DNA from: Bosea sp. AS-1
GTDB lineage: Bacteria; Pseudomonadota; Alphaproteobacteria; Rhizobiales; Beijerinckiaceae
Assembly (NCBI RefSeq): GCF_002220095.1
Contig: NZ_CP022372.1
Location: forward strand, 2,638,501-2,702,500
DNA: 64,000 bases
Reading direction: 5' to 3'
Shown here: one piece after another, positions 26,884 through 34,659 of the stretch
Layout of the letters: each line of letters starts with the position of its first letter
Numbering within the stretch: position 1 is the stretch's first letter
Made by a program: the position numbers and the translations under genes
The notes under the pieces: model-generated
Database searches by the model: none
Told to the model about the DNA's origin: nothing
What the model saw: only the letters and a program-made list of their open reading frames with translations

Positions 26884-28554
26884 GTGACCCGTTCCAGCGA
26901 CCAGCTCGTTTTCGTTCCCCTCGGCGGCCTCGGAGAGATCGGCATGAACGCCGCTCTCTACGGCTTCGGGCTCGAGGGCCGGCGAAAATGGATCCTGGTC
27001 GATTGCGGCCTCTCCTTCGCCGGGCCTGAGGCGCCGGGTGTCGATATCGTCCTGCCCGACCTGCGCTATATCATCGAGGAGCGGGCAAACCTCCTCGGCA
27101 TCGTCATCACCCACGCCCATGAGGACCATATCGGCGCGCTCGCCGCGCTCTGGCCGAGCCTGCGCGCGCCGGTCTACTGCACGCCTTTCGCCGCCGGCCT
27201 GCTTGCGACGCGCCGCCTGTCGGAACCCGGCGCGCCCAAAGTCGAGATCAACGTGGTGCCGCAGGGCGGGCGCATCACGCTCGGTCCTTTCGACATCGAG
27301 TTCGTGCCGGTGGCGCACTCCATCCCCGAGTCGAATGCGCTCGCCATCCGCACGCCGGCGGGCCTCGTCATCCATACGGGCGACTGGAAGATCGATCCGA
27401 CCCCGCGCGTCGGCCTGCCGACCGATGAGAAGCGCCTGCGCGAGCTTGGCGAAGAGGGCGTGCTTGCCCTGATCTGCGACTCCACCAATGTGATGCGTGA
27501 AGGCATCAGCCCGAGCGAGGCCGATGTCGCAGCCAAGTTGAAGGAATTGGTCCAGTCGGCGCCGGGCCGTGTCGCCGTCACAACCTTCGCCTCCAATGTC
27601 GCCCGCCTGCGCGCCGTCGCCGAGGCGGCGATGGCGAATGAGCGCGATGTGGTCGTCGTCGGCCGCGCGATGGAGCGCGTCATCGATGTCGCGCGCGAAT
27701 GCGGCTATCTCGACGGCATCCCGGCCTTTCGCCCGGTTGACGCCTATGGCTACCTGCCGCGCGACAAGGTGGTGGCGCTGTTGACCGGCAGCCAAGGCGA
27801 GCCGCGCGCCGCGCTCTCGCGCATCGCCGCCGACGATCATCCCGAGATCGCGCTCTCGCCCGGGGATCGTGTGATCTTCTCGTCGCGTACCATTCCCGGC
27901 AATGAGAAGTCGGTCGGGAACATCCTGAACGCGCTCGCCCGCGACAATATCGAGATCATCACCGATCGCACCCATCTCGTGCATGTCTCCGGCCATCCGC
28001 GGCGCGAGGAATTGGCCCGGCTCTATGGCTGGCTGAAGCCCCAGATCGCCATTCCCGCCCATGGCGAGGACCTGCATCTGGCCGAGCATGAGAGCTTTGC
28101 CCGCAGCCTCGGCGTCAAGCATGTGTTGCGCGCAGGCAATGGCGACGTCGTCGCGATCTCGGCTGCCGGTGCCAGCAAGGTGGACGAGGCGCCGCACGGC
28201 CGGCTCTATCAGGACGGCAGCCTGCTGGTGAACTCGCTGGAGAAGACGATCCAGGAGCGTCGGCGGCTCTCCTTCGCTGGCATGGTTTCGGTCGCGGTTG
28301 CTGTCGACGAGAAGGGCGGCATCGCCGGCGAGCCGGAAATCGCCATTCTCGGCCTGCCGCCGCGCACACAGGACGGCACGGATTTCGACGAATTCGTCGC
28401 CGACACCGTGGGCGAGCTGCTCGACGGCATTCCCAAGGCTCGTCGCCGCGATCCCGAGGCTTTGCGCAACGCACTGGAGCGTGGCGTGCGCAGCGCCGTC
28501 AACGAGGAGTGGGGCAAGAAGCCGCTGGTGCATGCGCTGGTGATCGAGGTTTAG
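26884..28554 (+). CDS. rnj: Ribonuclease J
   Basis: A 556-residue metallo-beta-lactamase/beta-CASP nuclease with endo- and 5'-3' exonuclease activity on RNA in relatives. It starts MTRSSDQLVFVPLGGLGEIGMN. The metal site THAHEDHIG (His77, His79, Asp81, His82) and downstream HSIPESNALAI and HTGDWKID are present. The beta-CASP part follows (SGHPRREELARLYGWLKPQ, PAHGEDLHLAEH). I choose the GTG at 26884, which has AGGA six bases upstream, over a longer GTG start at 26821. It processes mRNA and rRNA in the cytoplasm of alphaproteobacteria. Confidence 0.92.
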   Translation: MTRSSDQLVFVPLGGLGEIGMNAALYGFGLEGRRKWILVDCGLSFAGPEAPGVDIVLPDLRYIIEERANLLGIVITHAHEDHIGALAALWPSLRAPVYCTPFAAGLLATRRLSEPGAPKVEINVVPQGGRITLGPFDIEFVPVAHSIPESNALAIRTPAGLVIHTGDWKIDPTPRVGLPTDEKRLRELGEEGVLALICDSTNVMREGISPSEADVAAKLKELVQSAPGRVAVTTFASNVARLRAVAEAAMANERDVVVVGRAMERVIDVARECGYLDGIPAFRPVDAYGYLPRDKVVALLTGSQGEPRAALSRIAADDHPEIALSPGDRVIFSSRTIPGNEKSVGNILNALARDNIEIITDRTHLVHVSGHPRREELARLYGWLKPQIAIPAHGEDLHLAEHESFARSLGVKHVLRAGNGDVVAISAAGASKVDEAPHGRLYQDGSLLVNSLEKTIQERRRLSFAGMVSVAVAVDEKGGIAGEPEIAILGLPPRTQDGTDFDEFVADTVGELLDGIPKARRRDPEALRNALERGVRSAVNEEWGKKPLVHALVIEV

Positions 28555-28598
28555 AACAGGACGGGCTGCTGCCTCGCCCTGCGCCGGAGAAGACGAAG

Positions 28599-29003
28599 AT
28601 GATCGGACGCCTCAACCATGTCGCCATCGCGGTGAAGGATCTCGCGGCCTCGACGGCGCTCTATCGCGATACGCTCGGGGCGCGGGTCTCGCAGCCGCAG
28701 CCCGAGCCGGATCACGGCGTCACGGTGGTCTTCGTCGAGCTGCCCAACACCAAGATCGAGTTGCTCGAACCGCTTGGCGCCGACTCCCCGATCGCGAAAT
28801 TCCTCGAGCGCAATCCGGATGGCGGCATCCACCACATCTGCTACGAGGTCGACGATATCCTGGCCGCCCGCGATCGTCTGAAGGAGCAGGGTGCACGCGT
28901 GCTCGGTTCCGGCGAGCCGCGGATCGGCGCGCATGGCAAGCCGGTGCTGTTCCTGCATCCCAAGGATTTCCTCGGCACGCTGGTCGAGCTGGAGCAGGCC
29001 TGA
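28599..29003 (+). CDS. mce: Methylmalonyl-CoA epimerase
   Basis: A 134-residue VOC-fold enzyme starting MIGRLNHVAIAVKDLAAS. It has metal-ligand positions in NHVAIAV (His), GGIHHICYEVDD (His) and LVELEQ (Glu). It interconverts (2R)- and (2S)-methylmalonyl-CoA for propionate and branched-chain amino-acid breakdown. The segments VFVELPNTKIELLEPLG and GKPVLFLHPKDFLGTLVELEQ are typical of the family. The mutase gene is not in the window. Next to rnj, as in many Hyphomicrobiales. Confidence 0.92.
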   Translation: MIGRLNHVAIAVKDLAASTALYRDTLGARVSQPQPEPDHGVTVVFVELPNTKIELLEPLGADSPIAKFLERNPDGGIHHICYEVDDILAARDRLKEQGARVLGSGEPRIGAHGKPVLFLHPKDFLGTLVELEQA

Positions 29004-29007
29004 ACCG

Positions 29008-29400
29008 ATGTCCGCCATCGCTTTCCTCGACCAGCCGGAAGCCGGCTCGCCGCGCCCCTTCAGCGCCGCCACCGTCGCCGGCGGCCTCGTCTTCGTCTCG
29101 GGGCATTCCGCACCACATGACCCGGCCCGCGGCATTGATCGCGGCGCGACGCCGGCCGAAGAGGTGCGCAATGCGCTCGGCCGCATCGCCGAGATCCTGG
29201 CCGGGGCGGGCAGCTCCCTCGACCGCGTCGTCCAGGTGACGATGCTGATCACCGACCCGGCCGATTATGCCGCCTGCAACGCCGAGTATGTGAAGCACTT
29301 TCCAGGTGGCCTGCCAGCACGCCACACCGCACGCTTCGGCGTTCCCACGGAAGCGCGGGTTGCCTTTTCCTGCATCGCGCTGGCTGGAGCGGCGTCATGA
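29008..29400 (+). CDS. RidA (YjgF/YER057c) family protein
   Basis: A 130-residue protein starting MSAIAFLDQPEAGSPRPFSAAT. The RidA fold is indicated by GGLVFVSGHSAPHDP, EEVRNALGRIAEILAGAGSSLDRVVQVTMLITD and the C-terminal ARHTARFGVPTEARVAFSCIA. RidA itself deaminates reactive enamine/imine intermediates. The catalytic Arg region here reads PTEARVAF, similar to the usual arginine-containing motif, though this protein belongs to a subgroup whose activity I cannot state. It lies 4 bp after mce and overlaps the next gene by 4 bp. Confidence 0.82.
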   Translation: MSAIAFLDQPEAGSPRPFSAATVAGGLVFVSGHSAPHDPARGIDRGATPAEEVRNALGRIAEILAGAGSSLDRVVQVTMLITDPADYAACNAEYVKHFPGGLPARHTARFGVPTEARVAFSCIALAGAAS

Positions 29401-29627
29401 CCATCGCCAGCGCGCTCGCAGTCTATTTCATCATCTGGTGGATCACGCTCTTCGCGGTTCTGCCTTTCGGCATCCGCAGTCAGCAGGAAAGCGGAGACGT
29501 GGTCGAGGGCACGGAGCCCGGTGCGCCGATCCTGCCTGGCTTGCTGAAGAAGGCTGCGATCACCTCGGTCATCGCCGCGATCATCTTCGCTTTCGTCTGG
29601 TATCTCTGGGCGACTTACGACTTCTGA
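29397..29627 (+). CDS. DUF1467 family membrane protein
   Basis: A 76-residue protein with two membrane helices, ALAVYFIIWWITLFAVLPFGI and AAITSVIAAIIFAFVWYLWA. The conserved FFIIWW-like and LPFG..SQ segments identify the DUF1467 family, typical of alphaproteobacteria and of unknown function. It overlaps the RidA stop by 4 bp. In many Hyphomicrobiales the next gene is proS; here there is a 558 bp gene-poor stretch instead. Confidence 0.88.
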   Translation: MTIASALAVYFIIWWITLFAVLPFGIRSQQESGDVVEGTEPGAPILPGLLKKAAITSVIAAIIFAFVWYLWATYDF

Positions 29628-29830
29628 GCCTCCTCGGGGTGCCGATGATCCCGGGAGGTCGCGGCGTCATCACTCGGAGCTGAGCGGTGGAAGCGTGCGC
29701 GGTTGAACCTGCCGGGGAGACAAGCGGGTTCATGAGCCTGAGGAACAGGGCGTTTCGGGTCCGGTTGATCGCGGTTGCAGCATTTATCGAGGCAGAAGCG
29801 CCCCAACGTCACATCTCAAGGGAAGCGGCC

Positions 29831-29861
29831 AAAGAAAAAGGCAAGGCCAATGCCCTGCCTT
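29831..29861 (-). terminator. Intrinsic-terminator-like hairpin on the minus strand
   Basis: Reading the minus strand, AAGGCA (29861-29856) plus GG pairs with CC plus TGCCTT (29843-29838), with one bulged T and a 7-base loop. It runs into a T-rich tail (TTTTT, C, TTT, 29839-29831). This is a plausible Rho-independent terminator for a minus-strand transcript. The only visible minus-strand candidate upstream of it is the small ORF at 29898-30032. Confidence 0.5.
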
Positions 29862-29897
29862 GGTTAGTACGCTTTTTTCCGCAGTATCGGCATACGT

Positions 29898-30032
29898 CTA
29901 TGCGCGTGCGCCTTGTATACTAGCGGGCGTTCGTTCCTCCCGAGACCTGGTCCGCGGCGCCTTGCCTAACAAAGCGTGCCCAGCGCGAGAAGGATTAGCC
30001 GATTGTGACGCTGTTGTCATCAGTTTAGGCAT
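29898..30032 (-). CDS. Possible small basic protein or sRNA, unverified
   Basis: A 44-codon minus-strand frame starting MPKLMTTASQSANP and rich in Arg, Ser and Ala. GAGG lies six bases before its ATG, an acceptable ribosome-binding site. It has a promoter-like arrangement upstream and an intrinsic-terminator-like hairpin downstream, which is why I report it. There is no recognisable domain, and the frame continues open upstream, as is common in high-GC DNA. It may be an untranslated small RNA or nothing. Low confidence. Confidence 0.2.
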   Translation of the reverse strand: MPKLMTTASQSANPSRAGHALLGKAPRTRSREERTPASIQGARA

Positions 30033-30058
30033 GTCGAGCCTCAACTTTTTGCAAATCC

Positions 30059-30088
30059 ATTCTCGACTGCACTTGTGCAGTGCAGCAA
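30059..30088 (-). promoter_or_regulatory. Candidate minus-strand promoter enclosing a palindrome
   Basis: On the minus strand TTGCTG (30088-30083) and GAGAAT (30064-30059) are 18 bp apart. The spacer holds an inverted repeat, ACTGCAC / GTGCAGT on the plus strand (30066-30072 and 30075-30081, two-base centre). A palindrome inside the -35/-10 spacer would be well placed for repression. The hexamers match consensus only partly, so this is tentative. Confidence 0.3.
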
Positions 30089-30185
30089 GAGCGGAGTCGC
30101 AGCGCTTCGGTGCCTTGTTCCGGCCAAAGGATATCGCTACTGACCGGAAGGTCGCCGCTCTCCCCCTGCGGCCATGGAGATCTTC

Positions 30186-30746
30186 ATGCTGCGCAGCTCG
30201 CTCGCCGCTTTTGCCCTTCTCGCTTCGCTCGGCCTCGCCCAGGCGCAGACCGCCGCGCCGGCACAGAAGCTCGACCCGGAGAACACCGTCGTGCTGACCA
30301 CCAAGGACGGCCCGGTGACCATCCGCCTGCGGCCGGACCTCGCGCCGAAGCATGTGGCGCAGATCAAGGCGCTGGTGAAGCGCCATTTCTACGACGGTAT
30401 CGTCTTCCACCGCGTCATCGACGGGTTCATGGCCCAGACCGGCGACCCGACCGGCACCGGCACCGGCGGCTCGGACCTGCCGAACATCCCGGCCGAGTTC
30501 AGCCAGACGCCCTATAAGGTCGGTTCCGTCGGCATGGCGCGCTCGCAGTCGCCGAACTCGGCCAATTCGCAGTTCTTCATCTGCTATGAGGGCTGCGGCT
30601 CGCTGACCGGCAGCTACACGCTCTTCGGCGAAGTCGTCTCCGGCATGGACGCCGTGCGCAAGATCAAGAAGGGGGCGTCCGGCAGCGGCCAGGTCACGAA
30701 CCCGGACAAGATCATCACCATGCGGATGCAGTCGGACGCCAAGTAA
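30186..30746 (+). CDS. Exported cyclophilin-type peptidyl-prolyl cis-trans isomerase
   Basis: A 186-residue protein with a signal peptide (MLRSSLAAFALLASLGLAQAQ) and a short cyclophilin domain. Catalytic-domain segments are FYDGIVFHRVIDGFMAQTGDPTG (Arg/Phe of the active site in VFHRVI), SVGMARSQSPNSANSQFFIC and YTLFGEVVSGMD. It should catalyse proline isomerisation during folding in the periplasm. I use the ATG at 30186 because GGAG lies six bases before it; an ATG 12 bp upstream lacks this. It forms a pair with the cytoplasmic cyclophilin 700 bp downstream. Confidence 0.9.
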   Translation: MLRSSLAAFALLASLGLAQAQTAAPAQKLDPENTVVLTTKDGPVTIRLRPDLAPKHVAQIKALVKRHFYDGIVFHRVIDGFMAQTGDPTGTGTGGSDLPNIPAEFSQTPYKVGSVGMARSQSPNSANSQFFICYEGCGSLTGSYTLFGEVVSGMDAVRKIKKGASGSGQVTNPDKIITMRMQSDAK

Positions 30747-30798
30747 GGCGCTGCGAACTTCCTGCCGGACGGGGCGTTTCGGTGCAAAGGAGTGGACC

Positions 30799-31443
30799 AT
30801 GCGCCGTCTCGTCCTGACCATCCTCCTCCTCGGCGCGGCCTTCGCGCCGGCCGCCGGGCAGGAGACGCTCGATCTCGGCCGGCCACCGCCGTCAGGCTCC
30901 CAGAATCCGGTTCTACCGCCGCCTTCCGGCTCCCAGAACCCGATCCTGCCGCCGCAGACCGGCCAACGCTATGTTCCCGGTGTCGGCGGGCCGTTCAGCG
31001 GCAACGACATCCCGGGCATGGACCAGCGCCGGATCGGCCCGTCGCGTCTCAGGAGTGGCGCCGGCGAGATCGGGCTGATCGGCGATGTTTCGCCCCAGAC
31101 GCCGAGCGAGCAAGGCGACACTGTCGACAAGCTCATCGATATCGGCCCGGCTTTGCGCCGTTGCTGGCAGCCGCCGCCGCTGCCAGGTGACCTGACCGGG
31201 GCGATGGTCTCGCTCCGCTTCAGCCTGCGCCGCGACGGCACGCTCTTCGGCCAGCCGCGTGTGACCTGGGAAACCCGGCGCGGCGATGCAGCGTTCCAGA
31301 AGCGCTTCAGCGATTCCGCCATCGCCGCCGTGCATGCTTGCACGCCGATGAGGTTGTCGAAGGGCCTCGGAGCGAGTATCGCGGGACGACCCTTCACCAT
31401 ACGCTTCCACGGCCATGTGCCGCTCAACGAAAGGCAGAGCTGA
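30799..31443 (+). CDS. Exported TonB-C-like protein with Pro-rich tandem repeat
   Basis: A 214-residue protein with a signal peptide (MRRLVLTILLLGAAFAPAAG). A tandem duplication of PPPSGSQNP(V/I)L follows at about residues 30-53. The C-terminal domain (ALRRCWQPPPLPGD...VSLRFSLRRDGTLFG...AAVHACTPMRL) has the pattern of the TonB/TolA C-terminal fold, with two cysteines (in RRCW and HACTP) placed as in periplasmic members that form a disulfide. There is no transmembrane anchor beyond the signal, so it is not a classical TonB. It lies between two cyclophilin genes and overlaps the second by one base. Exact role unknown. Confidence 0.65.
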   Translation: MRRLVLTILLLGAAFAPAAGQETLDLGRPPPSGSQNPVLPPPSGSQNPILPPQTGQRYVPGVGGPFSGNDIPGMDQRRIGPSRLRSGAGEIGLIGDVSPQTPSEQGDTVDKLIDIGPALRRCWQPPPLPGDLTGAMVSLRFSLRRDGTLFGQPRVTWETRRGDAAFQKRFSDSAIAAVHACTPMRLSKGLGASIAGRPFTIRFHGHVPLNERQS

Positions 31444-31913
31444 TGTCGCTCGATCCGGAAAACACCATTGTCATGGAGACGACCAAGGGCCGCGTGGTCA
31501 TCAAGCTGCGCCCCGACCTCGCGCCCGGCCATGTCGAGCGCATCAAGCTGCTCGCCCGCGAAGGCTTCTATGATGGCATCGTCTTCCACCGCGTCATCGA
31601 CGGCTTCATGGCCCAGGTCGGCTGCCCGCACGGCACCGGCACCGGCGGCTCGAGCTACCCAGACCTGAAGCAGGAGTTCAACGCCGAGCCGCATGTGCGT
31701 GGCATCTGCTCGATGGCCCGCGCCCAGAACCCGAACTCGGCCAACAGCCAGTTCTTCATCGTGTTCGACGATGCCCGCTTCCTCGACAAGCAGTACACCG
31801 TCTGGGGCGAGGTCGTCGAAGGCATGGAGAACGTCGACAAGATCAAGCGCGGCGAGCCGGTGCGCGATCCCGACTCCATCGTCTCGATGAAGGTGATGGC
31901 CGACGCGGCCTGA
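31443..31913 (+). CDS. Cytoplasmic cyclophilin-type peptidyl-prolyl cis-trans isomerase
   Basis: A 156-residue cyclophilin without signal peptide, starting MSLDPENTIVMETTKGRVV. Active-site segments are GFYDGIVFHRVIDGFMAQVG, CSMARAQNPNSANSQFFIVF and QYTVWGEVVEGME. It is a paralogue of the exported cyclophilin upstream and should assist folding in the cytoplasm. Its ATG overlaps the preceding stop by one base; a longer in-frame start would overlap the TonB-C-like gene. It precedes the VOC gene with a one-base overlap. Confidence 0.92.
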   Translation: MSLDPENTIVMETTKGRVVIKLRPDLAPGHVERIKLLAREGFYDGIVFHRVIDGFMAQVGCPHGTGTGGSSYPDLKQEFNAEPHVRGICSMARAQNPNSANSQFFIVFDDARFLDKQYTVWGEVVEGMENVDKIKRGEPVRDPDSIVSMKVMADAA

Positions 31914-32320
31914 TGAAGACGGCGCAGGGTTCTGCCCCCGTCATGCGGGTGGCGCGAGCGACGAACGATCTCGCGCCACTGCGCCGCTTTTACCGCGATG
32001 GCCTGGGCTTCGAGGAAATCTCGGGCTTCGAGAACCATAACGGCTTCGATGGCGTGATGATGGGCCATCCCACATGGCCCTATCATCTCGAATTCACCGT
32101 TCGGCACGGCCACCATGTCGCTGGCGCGCCGACGCCCGAGAACCTGCTGGTATTCTATCTACCCGACAGCTCGGACTGGAACGGTGCGGTGGCACGCATG
32201 GAGGCGGCGGGTTTCGCGCCCGTCGAATCCGCCAATCCCTGGTGGTCGACCCATGGGCGCACTTTCGAGGATGCCGACGGTTATCGCGTCGTGCTCGAGA
32301 ACCGGGCCTGGATCCGGTAA
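31913..32320 (+). CDS. VOC-family protein
   Basis: A 135-residue single-domain vicinal-oxygen-chelate protein. It begins with VMRVARATNDLAPLRRFYRDGLGFEEI and ends with HGRTFEDADGYRVVLENRAWIR. Metal-ligand-type residues are the His in HLEFTVRHGHH and the Glu in VVLEN. No specific reaction can be assigned; many such small proteins are lyases, dioxygenases or resistance proteins. It is tightly linked (one-base overlap) to the cyclophilin gene and 6 bp before queA. Confidence 0.8.
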   Translation: MKTAQGSAPVMRVARATNDLAPLRRFYRDGLGFEEISGFENHNGFDGVMMGHPTWPYHLEFTVRHGHHVAGAPTPENLLVFYLPDSSDWNGAVARMEAAGFAPVESANPWWSTHGRTFEDADGYRVVLENRAWIR

Positions 32321-32326
32321 AGACCG

Positions 32327-33412
32327 ATGAATGTCGACCTGTTCGATTTCGATCTGCCCGAGGAACGGATTGCGCTGAGGCCGGCAAGCCCGCGCGATGC
32401 GGCGCGGCTGCTCGTCGTGCGTCCGGATGCGCCCGAGCCCCTGGCGGATATGGGAATCCGCGACCTGCCTGCGCTGTTGCAGCCGGGCGATGCACTTGTC
32501 CTCAACGATACGCGCGTCATTCCCTCACGCCTGCGCGGCCGGCGTTATCGCGGCGAGGATTCGGCCCGGGTCGAGATCATGCTGCACAAGCGCGAGAGCG
32601 AGGATCGCTGGCGCGCTTTCGCCCGTCCGGCCAAGAAGCTCGCGCTGGGCGAGACAATCGTCTTCGATTCCGAGGGAGCGAGCAATGCCTGCGAGCTCGG
32701 CCGCCTCCAGGCCGAAGTCATGGCCAAGGGTGAAGGCGGCGAGGTGGAACTGCGCTTCAGCCTGACCAGCGCCTATCTCGACGAGGCCATCGCGCGGCTC
32801 GGCGAATTACCGCTGCCGCCCTATATTGCCGGCAAGCGACCGGCCGATGGCGCCGACGCCACCGACTATCAGACCTCCTATGCTCGCCACGAGGGCGCCG
32901 TCGCGGCCCCGACGGCGGGGCTGCACTTTACGCCCGAGCTGTTCGCGGCGCTGGAAGCGCGTGGCGTCTCGCGCCATTTCGTCACGCTGCATGTCGGCGC
33001 CGGCACTTTCCTTCCGGTCAAGGCGGACGACACCGCCGAACATCGCATGCATGCCGAATGGGGCACCGTCTCGGCCGAGACCGCCGCCGCGCTCAACGCC
33101 GTGAAGGCGAGGGGCGGACGCATCGTCGCCGCCGGTACGACCTCACTGCGGCTTCTGGAGAGTGCGACCGACGCCGACGGGACCGTTCGGCCCTTCTCGG
33201 GCGACACGGCGATCTTCATCACGCCGGGCTATCGCTTCCGCGCCGTCGACGTGCTGATGACCAATTTCCACCTGCCACGTTCGACGCTGTTCATGCTCGT
33301 CTCCGCCTTCTGCGGACTCGACGTGATGAAACGGGCCTATGCCCATGCGATCGCTGAGCAATATCGCTTCTACAGCTATGGCGACGGCAGCCTGCTTTTC
33401 AGGGCAGGCTGA
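32327..33412 (+). CDS. queA: S-adenosylmethionine:tRNA ribosyltransferase-isomerase
   Basis: A 361-residue enzyme that builds epoxyqueuosine in tRNA by transferring the ribosyl part of SAM to the preQ1 base. Conserved segments are [54 protein letters not shown] and [15 protein letters not shown]. The C-terminus ([30 protein letters not shown]) is also typical. Length is normal. The gene tgt, often next to queA, is absent; a convergent NUP-family gene follows 23 bp away. Confidence 0.97.
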   Translation: MNVDLFDFDLPEERIALRPASPRDAARLLVVRPDAPEPLADMGIRDLPALLQPGDALVLNDTRVIPSRLRGRRYRGEDSARVEIMLHKRESEDRWRAFARPAKKLALGETIVFDSEGASNACELGRLQAEVMAKGEGGEVELRFSLTSAYLDEAIARLGELPLPPYIAGKRPADGADATDYQTSYARHEGAVAAPTAGLHFTPELFAALEARGVSRHFVTLHVGAGTFLPVKADDTAEHRMHAEWGTVSAETAAALNAVKARGGRIVAAGTTSLRLLESATDADGTVRPFSGDTAIFITPGYRFRAVDVLMTNFHLPRSTLFMLVSAFCGLDVMKRAYAHAIAEQYRFYSYGDGSLLFRAG

Positions 33413-33435
33413 CGCGCCGATCTTGTCGCAGCAGA

Positions 33436-34473
33436 CTACTTGGCGGGCAGTGGCGGCACGCCCTTCTGCCATTCCGGCCAGTCGGTCACGATGTGATCGA
33501 CGACGCGCGAGCCGGCGGCCTCGATATTGGCGACCGTCTCGGCGAAGCCGCCGGCGGTCTGGCCCGGCGCCGGGTCGAGATGCTGCAGTGTCGTCTCGTT
33601 CGGGTTGCCCTGGTCGAAATTGACCGCGCCACGCAGGCTCAGGATGCGATCGGTGCCGAACCGGCGCTTGATCACCAGCGTGATCGCCGCAGCCTCCATC
33701 TCCGTGATGACGTAGTCGTCGGCGCCGTAGAGCTTGGCGATGAATTGCGCCTCCTTCGACAGACCGGGACCGTGGAAGAAGGTGTCGCCGGTCACATGCG
33801 TGCCGGTCATCACGGCGGGAGCGGCCTGCGCCCGCTTCTCCGGATAGCGCATGCGGTACTGGCGGGCCGAATCGGAATCCTGCAGGTTGGTTCCCTGGCT
33901 CAGCCGCACAGCCCAGCCGACCAGAGCCGGATTGAGCTGGAAGACGCGATAGCTCTCATAGCCCTTGCGCGGCATGAAGACCGGCTCGCCCGGCTTGCCT
34001 TCCTCCGGCGCCCAGCGATGGCCGAGGTCATAGTCGACGAGCCAGCTTCCCCAGGAAACATCGCCGATGGTGCCGCGAGAGGGCGGCGTGCCGGCGACAC
34101 CGCTCAGGATGAAGTAGGCTTGCGAAAAGTCATAGGCCGGATCGAGCAGGATCGCCTGCATCGAGGATGAGGAGTTGACCTTGCCCATGCCGAGCACGGA
34201 GCCGCAGACGCCATCATCGTTGCAATAGATCGGCTTCAACGCGCCTTTGACCGTGTGAGGCTGGCTTTTCGTCCAGTAGCGCTCGTACCAGTGCTGGAAC
34301 TCGCCGGCGCGGTCGCCCGTGTTCTCGCCGATCTCGAACATCGCGGCGACGAAGACCTTGACCTTGATCGGCTCGGCCGCGTTGGCTGGCGACATCAAGG
34401 CCATGGCGCCAGCGGCGAGGGCGGCAAGTGCGAGGGCGGTGCGCCCATAGCGTCGGGTGAGGTTCTGAAACAT
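33436..34473 (-). CDS. NUP-family (purine nucleoside permease-like) exported protein
   Basis: A 345-residue protein with a signal peptide (ALALAALAAGAMALMSPANA) followed by KVKVFVAAMFEIGENTGDRAGE, a typical NUP-family (PF06516) start. Other features are YFILSGVAGTPPSRGTIGDVSWG and a C-terminal part with NPNETTLQHLD. Family members are related to nucleoside phosphorylases and were named after a yeast nucleoside transport protein. They lack membrane helices, so true permease activity is doubtful; a periplasmic nucleoside-binding or -cleaving role is more plausible. A longer start up to 34575 would add unrelated residues. Confidence 0.82.
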   Translation of the reverse strand: MFQNLTRRYGRTALALAALAAGAMALMSPANAAEPIKVKVFVAAMFEIGENTGDRAGEFQHWYERYWTKSQPHTVKGALKPIYCNDDGVCGSVLGMGKVNSSSSMQAILLDPAYDFSQAYFILSGVAGTPPSRGTIGDVSWGSWLVDYDLGHRWAPEEGKPGEPVFMPRKGYESYRVFQLNPALVGWAVRLSQGTNLQDSDSARQYRMRYPEKRAQAAPAVMTGTHVTGDTFFHGPGLSKEAQFIAKLYGADDYVITEMEAAAITLVIKRRFGTDRILSLRGAVNFDQGNPNETTLQHLDPAPGQTAGGFAETVANIEAAGSRVVDHIVTDWPEWQKGVPPLPAK

Positions 34474-34659
34474 GTCGGTCTCTGCGGTGGTGGCTTGCGG
34501 TCTCCGGAAGGAGCCGCAGGCGTCATGCCGCGTTCTGCCATGCCGGGCGCCAGGCCGTCCATGTCGATGCGGCAATCTGCGACGCTACGGTCGTTGAACC
34601 GGCTCGCATTCCCCGCATGAAAATGCTACCGGGCTCCCAACAGGGATTTTGACAGTCAA

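Larger units (their letters stand above)
29628..30185. other. Gene-poor gap of 558 bp, probable synteny junction
   Basis: The longest stretch without a confident gene. It contains a minus-strand terminator-like hairpin (29831-29861), a possible minus-strand promoter enclosing a palindrome (30059-30088) and a small ORF between them (29898-30032). The first 200 bp after DUF1467 hold nothing I can identify: I looked for tRNA, tmRNA, SRP RNA and 6S RNA features and did not find them. The plus-strand promoter for the cyclophilin gene must also lie here but is not clear. Confidence 0.5.

Noticed and set aside
29628..29830. Structural RNA gene (6S, tmRNA, SRP RNA or tRNA) after DUF1467
   Set aside because: I looked for conserved tRNA arms, the SRP tetraloop region, the tmRNA end and a 6S-like bubble, and could not find them by eye. 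A covariance-model search would decide it.
29687..29923. 78-codon plus-strand frame in the large gap
   Set aside because: No convincing start signal or protein pattern, and it crosses a terminator-like hairpin.
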